In this document: positions 43,627 through 52,505 of the stretch, one piece after another | Layout of the letters: each line of letters begins with the position of its first letter | Position numbering within the stretch: the first letter of the stretch is position 1 | DNA from: Acidobacteriota bacterium | GTDB lineage: Bacteria > Acidobacteriota > Holophagae > Thermotomaculales > Thermotomaculaceae | Length of the DNA: 60,515 bases | Reading direction: 5' to 3' | Assembly: GCA_026986725.1 (NCBI GenBank) | Contig: JALSOA010000018.1 | Location: forward strand, 1 to 60,515 | Position numbers and translations under genes: made by a program | Notes under the pieces: generated by a model | Database searches by the model: none | Told to the model about the DNA's origin: nothing | The model's input: only the letters and a program-made list of their open reading frames with translations

Positions 43627-45708
43627 TTAAGCATTTTCTTCCTGTTGTTTTTTGTACTCCTCAATAATCTTCTGCTGAATATTTGCAGGTACTTCTTCAT
43701 AATGGGAGAACTCCATGTGAAAAGTACCCCTTCCGCCTGTAATTGATCTTAATGTGGATTCATAAGTTAACATTTCTGCCATGGGGACAAGTGCTTTAAT
43801 AATCTGGTTATCCCCTGCTGCCTCCATTCCCTGAATCCTTCCCCTTCTGGAATTAAGGTCTCCCATTATATCACCCATGAACTCTTCAGGCGCATAGATC
43901 TCAACCTGCATTATAGGTTCAAGAAGGGTCGGTTTTGCCTGTTCCATTCCCTTTTTGAAAGCCATAGAGCCTGCAATTTTGAATGCCATTTCTGAGGAAT
44001 CAACTTCGTGGTATGAACCGTCGTAAAGTGTCACCTTAAAATCAACAACAGGGTAACCTGCAAGAAATCCCTTCATCCTTGCTTCCTGAATACCCTTTTC
44101 AACCGCAGGGATGTAAGTTTTGGGGATCGCTCCGCCAAAAATTTTGTCTTCAAATTCAAAGTCCTTACCCCTTTCAAGGGGCTCCATAATTATTTTACAA
44201 TGACCATACTGACCTTTACCGCCTGTTTGTTTCTTATACTTGGCCTCAACATCAACCTTCTTCTTTATTGTTTCTCTGTACGGCACCTTCGGTGGAAGGA
44301 GAATAGCATCAACCTTGAATCTATCCTTCATCTTGGCAAGAGCAACCTCAACATGTAATTGCCCTGAACCTGATATTAACAACTGGTTGGTTTGAGGGTC
44401 TCTTTCAAGTTTTAAAAGAGGATCTTCTTCGTTTATTTTCTTCAAAGAAGCAGAGATCTTCTCTTCATCTCCTTTGGATTTTGGCTCTATCGCAAATGAA
44501 ATAGCTGGCTCCGGGAAATTGATAGGCGGATAGACAACAGGAAAATCCTTTTCTGCAAGGGTATCTGAAATAAATGTTTCTTTGAGCTTTGCAACACCAC
44601 CTATATCTCCTGCATACAATTTTTCAACCTTATCATGATCCTTACCCTGGAGGACAAAAATAGACCCTATTTTTTCGTCAATATCTTTTACTGTGTTTTT
44701 CAAAACCGAGTCAGCCTCCAGAATTCCAGACATAACCCTGAAAATGTTAATCCTTCCCGCATGTTGATCAGATATAACTTTAAAAACAAACAAACTTGTT
44801 TCCTCTTCCGGGGCCATTTTTACTTTAACATCTTCGCTGTTCAACTTTGCCTCATGCTCTTTACCCAAAGGAGAATCAAGTACATCAACAATGAAGTCCA
44901 TTATCTGATGAACATTTATGTTTCTGGTGGCAGAAGCAGGAAAAATGGGGAATAATTCCCTGTTTTTAATTGCCTTCCCAAGTCCCTTTTTCATATCTTC
45001 GTCAGATAGTTCCCCTTCTTCAAAAAACTTTTCCATCAATTCTTCATCACTTTCAGCAATAGTCTCCATCAACTTTTCCCTCGCTTCACTTACTGCATCC
45101 TTCATGTCATCCGGAACATCGGTCTTTTCAAACTTTCCTGTCTCAACTTCGCCGTAAACATAGGCTACATTTGCCAGAATATCGATCATTCCTTTAAAAT
45201 CATTCTCTTTCCCTATGGGAAGTGCAACCGGCACACATTCTGTTCCAAACTTTTTCTGTATAGCCTCTACAACCTTATTGAAATCGGCATTATCCCTGTC
45301 AAGTTTGTTTACAACAAAAAATCCTGGTTTGTTTAACTCTTTTGCTATTTTCCATGCCTTTTCTGTCTGAACCTCAATACCTGAAACTCCACACACCAGA
45401 AATCCCACATAATCGGTAATTCTCAATGCCCCTCTCGCTTCAGGGAAGAAGTTTCCATATCCAGGGGTATCAAGTATGTTAACCTTAACTTTTTTTCTTT
45501 CAAAGTATGACAATGAGGTGCTTAATGAGATCTTTCTTTTGATCTCTTCCGGATCGTAATCGGTCACCGTATTCCCATCGTCAACTTTTGTCAATCTGTT
45601 TGTAACACCAGCATTATAAAGCATTGCACTTGTTAGAGATGTTTTACCTGTGTCACCGTGTCCAACAAAGGTAACAACCCTTAGATTGTTGGTTTCAAAT
45701 ACTTTCAT
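43627..45708 (-). CDS. fusA: Elongation factor G, type 2-like
   Basis: Translation GTPase of 693 residues. The P-loop is GHGDTGKTSL near residue 16 (the canonical housekeeping form is usually AHIDAGKT), followed by DTPGYGNF (G3) and NKLDR (G4). EF-G domains II to V follow, with AMDASQQRA-type regions diverged. The altered P-loop, the LTKVDDGNTVTDYDPEE region and SGSGQLHVEV place it in the EF-G2 group, which works in translocation or ribosome stress roles. A housekeeping EF-G is probably elsewhere. The Shine-Dalgarno GGAGG is close to the ATG. It precedes the small membrane-protein gene by 18 bases. Confidence 0.9.
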   Translation of the reverse strand: MKVFETNNLRVVTFVGHGDTGKTSLTSAMLYNAGVTNRLTKVDDGNTVTDYDPEEIKRKISLSTSLSYFERKKVKVNILDTPGYGNFFPEARGALRITDYVGFLVCGVSGIEVQTEKAWKIAKELNKPGFFVVNKLDRDNADFNKVVEAIQKKFGTECVPVALPIGKENDFKGMIDILANVAYVYGEVETGKFEKTDVPDDMKDAVSEAREKLMETIAESDEELMEKFFEEGELSDEDMKKGLGKAIKNRELFPIFPASATRNINVHQIMDFIVDVLDSPLGKEHEAKLNSEDVKVKMAPEEETSLFVFKVISDQHAGRINIFRVMSGILEADSVLKNTVKDIDEKIGSIFVLQGKDHDKVEKLYAGDIGGVAKLKETFISDTLAEKDFPVVYPPINFPEPAISFAIEPKSKGDEEKISASLKKINEEDPLLKLERDPQTNQLLISGSGQLHVEVALAKMKDRFKVDAILLPPKVPYRETIKKKVDVEAKYKKQTGGKGQYGHCKIIMEPLERGKDFEFEDKIFGGAIPKTYIPAVEKGIQEARMKGFLAGYPVVDFKVTLYDGSYHEVDSSEMAFKIAGSMAFKKGMEQAKPTLLEPIMQVEIYAPEEFMGDIMGDLNSRRGRIQGMEAAGDNQIIKALVPMAEMLTYESTLRSITGGRGTFHMEFSHYEEVPANIQQKIIEEYKKQQEENA

Positions 45709-45784
45709 AACTCCTCCATCCCAGCCTACAATATTGGTAATAAAATATTAACACATCAATTGCTTAATCGCAAACTAACATAAG

Positions 45785-45812
45785 TTGATTTTTAAACTCA
45801 TTGGTTTATAAT
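45785..45812 (+). promoter_or_regulatory. Sigma-70 promoter of the partner-switching operon
   Basis: TTGATT (45785-45790) and TATAAT (45807-45812) with a 16-base spacer. The -10 ends seven bases before the first ATG (45819), so the predicted start coincides with the ATG, and no Shine-Dalgarno precedes that ATG. The transcript is therefore likely leaderless. Confidence 0.6.
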
Positions 45813-45818
45813 AAAGTT

Positions 45819-46433
45819 ATGAAAAAGGAATTTTATATTAAACTTACTGCAACTAAAGGAAATGAAAAAATAATTGAAAATTTAAATCTAAATGAAAACT
45901 TCTTTAATTCTTTAAAAGAAGATTTCCTCAACCACAATTTTGACTCCCTTGAATGTAAAATAATGCAAAATAGTACCAGGCAACATATAGAAAAGGTACT
46001 AATGCTTTTCGAATTGATACTTGATACCCTTAAATTTATAAAACATCATGAAAAAACAGATATTATGTTGCTTATCAGTGAGGCACTTTCCAATGCTGTT
46101 TATCACGGTAACCTTAAATTACCAGAGAGTTTTAGAAAGGAAAAATCAATACTTGAGTATGAAAAATACATAGCAAAAACAAACCCTGAAGCATTTGATC
46201 TTGCCGTTAACATTGAGGCTAAAATATCAAAAGAGAGGTTTTTCTTTAAAATTACTGACAGCGGAAATGGATTTAACTATTTGAAAGAACTGGGGAAAGA
46301 AGAACCTCCAAACCCCACAAAAGAGTATGGAAGAGGAATTTTTATTATAAAAAAAAGTGCAGATGAATTATCATTTAACAATAACGGAAGGACGTTAACA
46401 ATAATTAAATACATTGGGGGTAAAGATGGTTGA
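45819..46433 (+). CDS. RsbW/SpoIIAB-like anti-sigma serine kinase (HATPase)
   Basis: A 204-residue cytoplasmic protein whose C-terminal half is the GHKL ATPase: N box LLISEALSNAVYHGN near residue 88, G1 DSGNGFNY near 147 and G2 GRGIFIIKKSADEL near 175. The N-terminal 70 residues are unrecognised. The family phosphorylates STAS antagonists and binds sigma factors or other targets. The following genes encode exactly such a STAS protein and a phosphatase, confirming a partner-switching role. It is translated from an ATG with no upstream ribosome site. The target sigma factor is unknown; the ECF gene in this window is far away. Confidence 0.88.
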   Translation: MKKEFYIKLTATKGNEKIIENLNLNENFFNSLKEDFLNHNFDSLECKIMQNSTRQHIEKVLMLFELILDTLKFIKHHEKTDIMLLISEALSNAVYHGNLKLPESFRKEKSILEYEKYIAKTNPEAFDLAVNIEAKISKERFFFKITDSGNGFNYLKELGKEEPPNPTKEYGRGIFIIKKSADELSFNNNGRTLTIIKYIGGKDG

Positions 46434-46734
46434 AATTGGCATGTCTCAGGAGGGTAATAAATTAAAAATAACCCTGAAAGGGAAAATAACATTTGAAAAC
46501 ACCGGCAGTATCAGAGAGAAAATGAAAGAGATCCTGAAAGATGAAGGTATCAAACACCTGGAATTGAATATGGAAGAGGTACCTTTTATCGATTCAAGCG
46601 GTCTGGGGCTTCTGGTTTCCATAAAAAACACCCTTATTAGAAAAGACGGCACTTTCACATTGATCAACCTTTCTGAGACAGTGAAGAAGATCATGAAACA
46701 AACAGGGTTAGATAGGTACTTCGGGATCAATTAA
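46426..46734 (+). CDS. STAS-domain anti-sigma factor antagonist (RsbV/SpoIIAA-like)
   Basis: The 102-residue single-domain protein binds the anti-sigma kinase when unphosphorylated. Visible core: the N-terminal beta strand, then MEEVPFIDSSGLGLLVSI, where Ser in DSSGLG is the predicted phosphorylation site, and a C-terminal helix. The ATG at 46426 follows GGGGGT four bases upstream (the TTG at 46414 is inside the upstream gene with no site). It overlaps the kinase gene by eight bases and precedes the response-regulator-phosphatase gene by one base. Confidence 0.92.
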   Translation: MVEIGMSQEGNKLKITLKGKITFENTGSIREKMKEILKDEGIKHLELNMEEVPFIDSSGLGLLVSIKNTLIRKDGTFTLINLSETVKKIMKQTGLDRYFGIN

Positions 46735-46735
46735 A

Positions 46736-47872
46736 ATGAATCCAACCAGAGTGTTAGTTGTTGACGATGAAGAAAGAATACTGGAGATATTAAAACTTTA
46801 TCTGAACACTCAGGGGTTTAAGGTTTACACAGCCGCCTCAGGGCAGGATGCCCTACATGTTCTTGAACAGATTGAAATAGATGTCATTATATCAGACCTT
46901 ATGATGCCAAACATTGACGGGACTCAACTTTGCAAAATTGTAAAGAACGAGGAAAGATATAAAAATCCATACTTTATTATGCTTACTGCAAAAACAAACA
47001 TAGATAGCAAAATTGAGGGATTGAAAATTGGCGCAGATGATTACATCACAAAACCATTCAATGTAAATGAGGTAATTGCAAGGGTCATTGCAGGTGCAAG
47101 AATAAAGACATTGCAGAACACTATTCTCGAGAAAAACCTTGAACTTCAAAGGTACAAGTCAAACATGGAAAAAGAGATTTATCTTGCATCAAGGTTTCAA
47201 AAATCACTTATCCCCAGAAAAGGCAGAGTAACCAATGAAATTTTTATCGATTACATTTACATCCCTGCAATACAGATCGGAGGGGATATTTTCGATATAA
47301 GAAGACAACCGGATGGAAATGTCTCATTTTTCATCGCAGATGTAACAGGGCACGGCATTGTTGCCGCTTTGATAGCAGCAATTTTAAAATTATCTTTTGT
47401 GCAGGCTTCAACCCAGTTTAAATCTCCGTACGATATTGCCCACAAGATCAACAAAGACCTGCTTGACACAACCACAGATGAACAATTCGTTTCAATTTTT
47501 ATAGGGGTTATTGATATGAAAAAAAGGGAATTGAGATACATTAGAGCAGGGCACCCTGAGCAATTCTTAAAAACAGGTGACAGGGTCATTGAACTTGCAG
47601 GAGATGGGTTTTTAATAGGAATAACAGACAACCTTTTGATTAAAGAAGAGAGAATTGCACTTATCCCAACCGACACAATATTTCTATACACTGATGGTAT
47701 AACCGAAGCACAAAATGAAAAAGGGGAACTCTTTGGGATTGAAAGGCTAAAAAACTTACTTGAAAAAAGAAATGACCTAAACGCTGTTTTAAAAGAGATC
47801 AGATTTTTCACTTCAAACTTTCAGGATGACATAACTCTTGTGAAGATTCAATTAAACCAATCTGTTTTCTGA
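46736..47872 (+). CDS. Response regulator with PP2C (RsbU/SpoIIE) phosphatase output
   Basis: 378 residues. Residues 1-125 are a receiver domain with Asp10, Asp11 and the phosphorylation site Asp54 in IISDLMMPNIDG; YITKPF is the conserved Lys region. A coiled-coil segment at about 125-155 leads to a PP2C domain: QIGGDIFDIRR near 180, DVTGHGIVAAL, AGHPEQFLKTG, DGITEAQNEKG and QDDITLV near the end. It should dephosphorylate the STAS protein when its receiver is phosphorylated, releasing the target from the kinase. The cognate histidine kinase is unknown. The gene ends one base before the convergent hpt gene. Confidence 0.92.
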   Translation: MNPTRVLVVDDEERILEILKLYLNTQGFKVYTAASGQDALHVLEQIEIDVIISDLMMPNIDGTQLCKIVKNEERYKNPYFIMLTAKTNIDSKIEGLKIGADDYITKPFNVNEVIARVIAGARIKTLQNTILEKNLELQRYKSNMEKEIYLASRFQKSLIPRKGRVTNEIFIDYIYIPAIQIGGDIFDIRRQPDGNVSFFIADVTGHGIVAALIAAILKLSFVQASTQFKSPYDIAHKINKDLLDTTTDEQFVSIFIGVIDMKKRELRYIRAGHPEQFLKTGDRVIELAGDGFLIGITDNLLIKEERIALIPTDTIFLYTDGITEAQNEKGELFGIERLKNLLEKRNDLNAVLKEIRFFTSNFQDDITLVKIQLNQSVF

Positions 47873-47873
47873 T

Positions 47874-48413
47874 TTATTCATCCACCAATTTCAGAACACC
47901 TATATAGTTAAGATTTCTGTATTTTTGAGCATAATCAAGACCGTATCCAACAACAAAGGCATCAGGGATATTAAAACCATTATAATCTACCTGAACATCC
48001 ACCAGTCTCCGCGAAACCTTATTTAAAAGGGTACAGACTTTTAAAGTCTTTGGATTCCTTGCCTTTAAAACCTTTAAAACCTCCCTCAAAGTTAACCCGG
48101 TGTCAATTATATCCTCAACAATAACAACATTTTTGCCATGAATATCACTGTCAAGATCTTTTAAAAATCTAACCTCACCTGAAGATTCAATGTCGTTCCC
48201 GTAACTTGTAACACTCATAAAATCAAGCATACACGGAATTGTAATCTTCCTTGCAAGGTCAGCAAGGAATATGACAGAACCCTTCAACAATCCCACCAGC
48301 AAAATCTCTTCTCTTTTATAATCTCTGCTTATCTCTTCACCAAGCTCCTTCACCCTTTGAAGAAGCCTGTCTTCTGAAATAAGGATCCTCTCAATAACCT
48401 CTTTTTTAGCCAT
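47874..48413 (-). CDS. hpt: Hypoxanthine phosphoribosyltransferase
   Basis: Purine salvage: transfers phosphoribose from PRPP to hypoxanthine or guanine. From the ATG at 48413 (GGAG at a six-base distance) it is 179 residues, the standard length. The PRPP-binding motif is VIVEDIIDTGLTLREVL, preceded by the SVTSYGND loop; VGYGLDYAQKYRNL is the C-terminal base-binding block. An upstream in-frame open stretch to 48470 has no ribosome site. It is separated from the large TamB-like gene by 66 bases and lies one base from the convergent phosphatase gene. Confidence 0.93.
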   Translation of the reverse strand: MAKKEVIERILISEDRLLQRVKELGEEISRDYKREEILLVGLLKGSVIFLADLARKITIPCMLDFMSVTSYGNDIESSGEVRFLKDLDSDIHGKNVVIVEDIIDTGLTLREVLKVLKARNPKTLKVCTLLNKVSRRLVDVQVDYNGFNIPDAFVVGYGLDYAQKYRNLNYIGVLKLVDE

Positions 48414-48479
48414 ATTAACTCCAGATTCAATATTCAATTTAATTATTACCAATATACTTTTCTTTTGCAAGGTAAAGAA

Positions 48480-51400
48480 TCACTTTAGTATTTCAAATTC
48501 AACCGTTATGCTGCCATCAATCTCCTTTCTAATATAGACATTTTTCCTGCCTGCCATGTGATAACTCATCTCCATGAGAGTATCACCTGCATCAAGGGAT
48601 TGTGCATAAAGAAAACTCAACCTTGAAGATAATCCTTTTTCAAAACTTATAACAGGGGACGGACTTCTGGTAACATCAAATACCTGTGAAGAGATTGAAA
48701 ATCTGTCAACTTTCAATGTTTTCTTCATTTTATTGTTAAATGACGAAAGAATGGTGTTTAAGGCAAGGGCAGCCCCCACCCCGGATAGATTCTCTTCCGA
48801 AGAATAATGGTAAAAATCAAATAACCCAGTATTTATACCACCACCAAAAAGGATTCCAAGTATCTTATTCTGACTTAATGGAGGATCAGATGAAAATTTT
48901 ATGTTAACCTTATCAGAATTCCCCTTTAAATAACAACGAACCCTGTAATTGTTCAAATAGGCTGAAGCCACAATGTTTACATAGGGGTTGTTTTCAATGG
49001 GATTGTTAAAAATCAATTTACCCTTTTCAACATAAAACCTTGTATCCCCTATGTTTAAATAACTGTCTTTGCTAATGTATTGAACACCGTGAAGAACTGG
49101 GCTTGCTGCAGTGCCAATCATCTCCAACCTTGATTTCCCGAAAAGAAGGGTGATGTCTTTATCAGAGTAACTCACTCCCTCAAGACTGGTTTTTAAATTA
49201 AGATCAACAAGGTTAAGGAACCCCTCTTCCTGCTCCCCAGAAAGCATCTGAGAAACATTGAGTATCCCATTTTTTAACCTTAAGTACCCTGAAACAGAGT
49301 ACCTCTCGCCGTTCTCTTCACTTTTTAAAAAGATCACCCCATAGGAATCAGCATAGAAACCTGGCATATCAACAGGTACATTATTAACCTTTCCCCTGAA
49401 GTCAACCATTCCATTTACAATGGTTCCGCTAACATCAACATAACCGTCTTTAATTTTTCCTTTAAAAGACCTAACATTTACTATATCATAATCAATATCT
49501 GCGGTTAAATTTGCATCTTTCACCAGATACCCGGCATCGACAAGATTCACATTACCACCATAACTTAACTCGCCTGAATAAAATGGAGAGTAAATTACTC
49601 CATAGATTTTAAAATCTCCCCCTAATTTGCCCTGTACATTCACTCCCTCAATGCTGTTTTCCGCAAGAACTTTATTTATTAAAGAAGCATCGCAGTTTAA
49701 GGTTAGATCTGCATTCACCTCATCATTGTCAAGGTTAAGAACAATGTTTTGCAGAGTTACTTCAAGGGAAGGATCCTTCTGAAAAAGAAATAGCCTGTCA
49801 GCCAACAGTTTCATTTTGCTCATATTAAATTCAATTTTCTCACCTTTAAGGTGAAAAAGATTATTCTTAAAAAGCATAGAGTCTATTAAACCATATCCAG
49901 TAAATGAATCAGTTGAATCAACACTACCTTTAAGATTAAAAAACCCGGAAAACTGAACAGTATTTTTATCATCAGAGTAAACAAAGTTTTTTGCAGTGAA
50001 ATTAAATGATAGATCCTGCCCTCCCTTAATTATCCCACTGCCGGAAAGGCCATTTTTTAATTTGAATTTTATACTAATGTCGTTTTGAGCCATTTTCATA
50101 TTAAGACTTCCACCACCAAAAGAGAGATCTGAAAACATAACATCCCCGATCTTAAAGGAAGAATCAATCATTAAATTATTAAGGTTGTTGAAAACCCTGA
50201 CCCTTCCAAAGCAGCCTTCAGCATAAAGGTCTTCAAGGGGGATATAGTTTAACTCAACCCCTTCTCCTTTAAAATCAAGATCAATGGCACCACTTTTAAA
50301 ATCAATATATCCTCCTCCCTTTAAAAAACCATCTCCGGATTCAATAGCAGTTTTCGAAAGAGTTAACCTATCTTGCAAATAAACAAAATTTGTGTTTACG
50401 GAATTAAAAAACAGGCCATACACATTTGTGTGTTCAAGGGTAACATCTCCCCTTACAGATGGATTTTCATAGTGTCCTTTTATATCCACAAGCCCGCTTG
50501 CAGCCCCGTAAATCTCAATATTATCAAGTGTTTTTTTATCCAGAAAGAACAGAGCCTTTTTAAATGGAAAAGACATTAGTTTTGCTTTTAGAATCAGGTT
50601 ATTGTCTTTAAAACTCCCCGTAATCTTTGCTGTCCCATCACCTTCTTTTAAAAAGAGTGAATCTATCACAATGTTATTTCTTGATTTTACTTTTAACCTG
50701 GCATCAAGGGTTGGAAGGGTCAGCCCAAAAAGATTAAACCGCTTTACTGTGACAAGACCGCCAAACAAAAGATTGTTTTTAAAAAAATCTCCGTGTGCAA
50801 AAGCCTTTACATCCTTTATATCAACCTCAACCCATCCAGTATTTTTTTCAATATCAGTTTTTAAAAAAGGAAGATTAAGTTTAACCTTATCCAATTGAGG
50901 AATTCTGCCTGAAATTACCTTTACCCCACAAAAACCACTTCCGCAATCAACACCATATATTCTCGCATTGTAATTCCAGTGTCTTTTTTTTTCTATGTTA
51001 ACATCCAGATGAAAGTTTTTAAGATACCTGCCTTTGATTGAAGAGTTAAGTCTAAATTTTAATTTTTTTTTAAAGGAAAGAGAAGCAAAAAGCTTTATGT
51101 TATGTTGTTTAAAATTACCATTTAAGTTAGATATGGTTACCACCCTTTTAGCCATGTCAAGAAAAATATCCCCTTTTGCACTTCTTTTCCCATCGGTGAT
51201 CAAAACCTTCCCTTTTAACACATGCAAATTCCCTTTAATATTGAAATTAACCTTTATACCCTTCAACTCTTCAATTCCGGATAATCTGAAAAGGTCTGCG
51301 CTCCCTTCAATAGATATACTCTGCTTGAGGTTTGCAAACCTACCTTTTGACTTTAAATTGAGCCCCCCCATGGTTACAGTCAATTCTTTTATGGTAAGGC

Positions 51401-52013
51401 TGTCTTCATTGAAATCAAAATAGCATGCAACATTCAAAAGGTATGGTTTTTGATTGTAAACCACCTTTCCATTGTTAAAGGCTACAACCCCTGAGTAAGT
51501 CCCCCTTTTTAGATCAAACCCTGCCTGAATAAGGAAATCTCTGCTTACAAACGACGCAATATTGCCCTCTCTGTCGCTAAACTTCACATTGACATCTTCA
51601 AGCCTGAAATCCCTTACTATAATGCTTCCAAACCCTTTTTTATCAAGTTCTTTCGGATTTTCTGAGAAAGACTTTATATCAAAATCACGGTCTATGTTAA
51701 CGGTTACTCCGTAAACCCTTGCCCTCTCTATATCAAGTTTTGCCAAAAGAAGTTTCAAACTGCTGATGTCAATATCAATTTTTTTAACCTCTAAAACACC
51801 ACCAAGTTTTACTCCATCTGCCTGTAATTTCCCCTTAAAAAAGGACACATAAAATCTTGAAAACTTCAGGGTTAAACCGGTTGAATTTAAAACCCTTTCC
51901 TCAATCTTTTTTTGAAGAAATCTGTCAAACAGACCTGTATTAACAAAGATAAACAGAGAAACGAAAAAAACAATAAAGGCGAAAAAAACAAACTTTAAAA
52001 TTCTTGCAATCAT
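48480..52013 (-). CDS. TamB-like (DUF490/AsmA-type) envelope protein
   Basis: An 1177-residue protein with an N-terminal membrane anchor (FVFFAFIVFFVSLFIFVN, about 7-25) followed by a very long run of beta strands with repeated hydrophobic/polar alternation. The C-terminal 250 residues resemble the TamB end: a beta-strand-rich region, SSDPPLSQNKILGILFGGGI, then the terminal beta pattern. TamB-type proteins are thought to form periplasmic lipid bridges or to assist outer-membrane protein assembly. The Ile-Leu-Gly-Ile-Leu-Phe-Gly-Gly segment is a typical marker. It starts one base after the biotin carrier stop; no TamA gene is adjacent. Confidence 0.82.
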   Translation of the reverse strand: MIARILKFVFFAFIVFFVSLFIFVNTGLFDRFLQKKIEERVLNSTGLTLKFSRFYVSFFKGKLQADGVKLGGVLEVKKIDIDISSLKLLLAKLDIERARVYGVTVNIDRDFDIKSFSENPKELDKKGFGSIIVRDFRLEDVNVKFSDREGNIASFVSRDFLIQAGFDLKRGTYSGVVAFNNGKVVYNQKPYLLNVACYFDFNEDSLTIKELTVTMGGLNLKSKGRFANLKQSISIEGSADLFRLSGIEELKGIKVNFNIKGNLHVLKGKVLITDGKRSAKGDIFLDMAKRVVTISNLNGNFKQHNIKLFASLSFKKKLKFRLNSSIKGRYLKNFHLDVNIEKKRHWNYNARIYGVDCGSGFCGVKVISGRIPQLDKVKLNLPFLKTDIEKNTGWVEVDIKDVKAFAHGDFFKNNLLFGGLVTVKRFNLFGLTLPTLDARLKVKSRNNIVIDSLFLKEGDGTAKITGSFKDNNLILKAKLMSFPFKKALFFLDKKTLDNIEIYGAASGLVDIKGHYENPSVRGDVTLEHTNVYGLFFNSVNTNFVYLQDRLTLSKTAIESGDGFLKGGGYIDFKSGAIDLDFKGEGVELNYIPLEDLYAEGCFGRVRVFNNLNNLMIDSSFKIGDVMFSDLSFGGGSLNMKMAQNDISIKFKLKNGLSGSGIIKGGQDLSFNFTAKNFVYSDDKNTVQFSGFFNLKGSVDSTDSFTGYGLIDSMLFKNNLFHLKGEKIEFNMSKMKLLADRLFLFQKDPSLEVTLQNIVLNLDNDEVNADLTLNCDASLINKVLAENSIEGVNVQGKLGGDFKIYGVIYSPFYSGELSYGGNVNLVDAGYLVKDANLTADIDYDIVNVRSFKGKIKDGYVDVSGTIVNGMVDFRGKVNNVPVDMPGFYADSYGVIFLKSEENGERYSVSGYLRLKNGILNVSQMLSGEQEEGFLNLVDLNLKTSLEGVSYSDKDITLLFGKSRLEMIGTAASPVLHGVQYISKDSYLNIGDTRFYVEKGKLIFNNPIENNPYVNIVASAYLNNYRVRCYLKGNSDKVNIKFSSDPPLSQNKILGILFGGGINTGLFDFYHYSSEENLSGVGAALALNTILSSFNNKMKKTLKVDRFSISSQVFDVTRSPSPVISFEKGLSSRLSFLYAQSLDAGDTLMEMSYHMAGRKNVYIRKEIDGSITVEFEILK

Positions 52014-52014
52014 C

Positions 52015-52497
52015 TTACTCTATCTCAATCAAAACTGCATTTGCCTCCACCGGGGTATTTTCCTTTACATTTACCTTTTTCACAATCCCGCTTTTAGGTG
52101 CATCCAGTTCATTCTCCATCTTCATTGCCTCAAGCACAACAACAGGCTGTCCAGCCTCAACCCTGTCTCCTTCCCTGACTAAAACCTTCTTCACATTGCC
52201 CGGCATTGAGGTTACAACTGCACCCTCATCCTTTTCAAGTTTTGTTGATTTAAGCAATTCCTTCTTCAAAGGGTCTATTGTTTCAATATCAAAGTGCACC
52301 CCGTTAACATAAACGGAATTATCCGTAAATATAACATGGTAACTTTTGCCCTCAACAATTAAATTTCCATCGGTTTCAGACAAAGGCTCATAATCAGCGA
52401 AAAACTGTTTTCCTTCAATATCAATTTTATACCTGTCCTTTTCCTTTTCTATATTTGCATCAAACTCTCTTTTTCCTGTTCTAACAGAAACTTCCAT
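52015..52497 (-). CDS. Biotin carboxyl carrier protein-like subunit
   Basis: A 160-residue protein with a C-terminal biotinyl domain: SMPGNVKKVLVREGDRVEAGQPVVVLEAMKMEN, with the biotin-accepting Lys126 in EAMKM. The N-terminal 90 residues are an extended region with beta-like stretches of the type seen in propionyl-CoA or methylcrotonyl-CoA carboxylase alpha chains. It carries CO2 as carboxybiotin between the carboxylase and a carboxyltransferase. The biotin carboxylase gene ends eight bases upstream. No carboxyltransferase gene is in the window, so the acceptor (acetyl-, propionyl-CoA or pyruvate) is unknown. Confidence 0.9.
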   Translation of the reverse strand: MEVSVRTGKREFDANIEKEKDRYKIDIEGKQFFADYEPLSETDGNLIVEGKSYHVIFTDNSVYVNGVHFDIETIDPLKKELLKSTKLEKDEGAVVTSMPGNVKKVLVREGDRVEAGQPVVVLEAMKMENELDAPKSGIVKKVNVKENTPVEANAVLIEIE

Positions 52498-52505
52498 AAT
52501 TCCCC

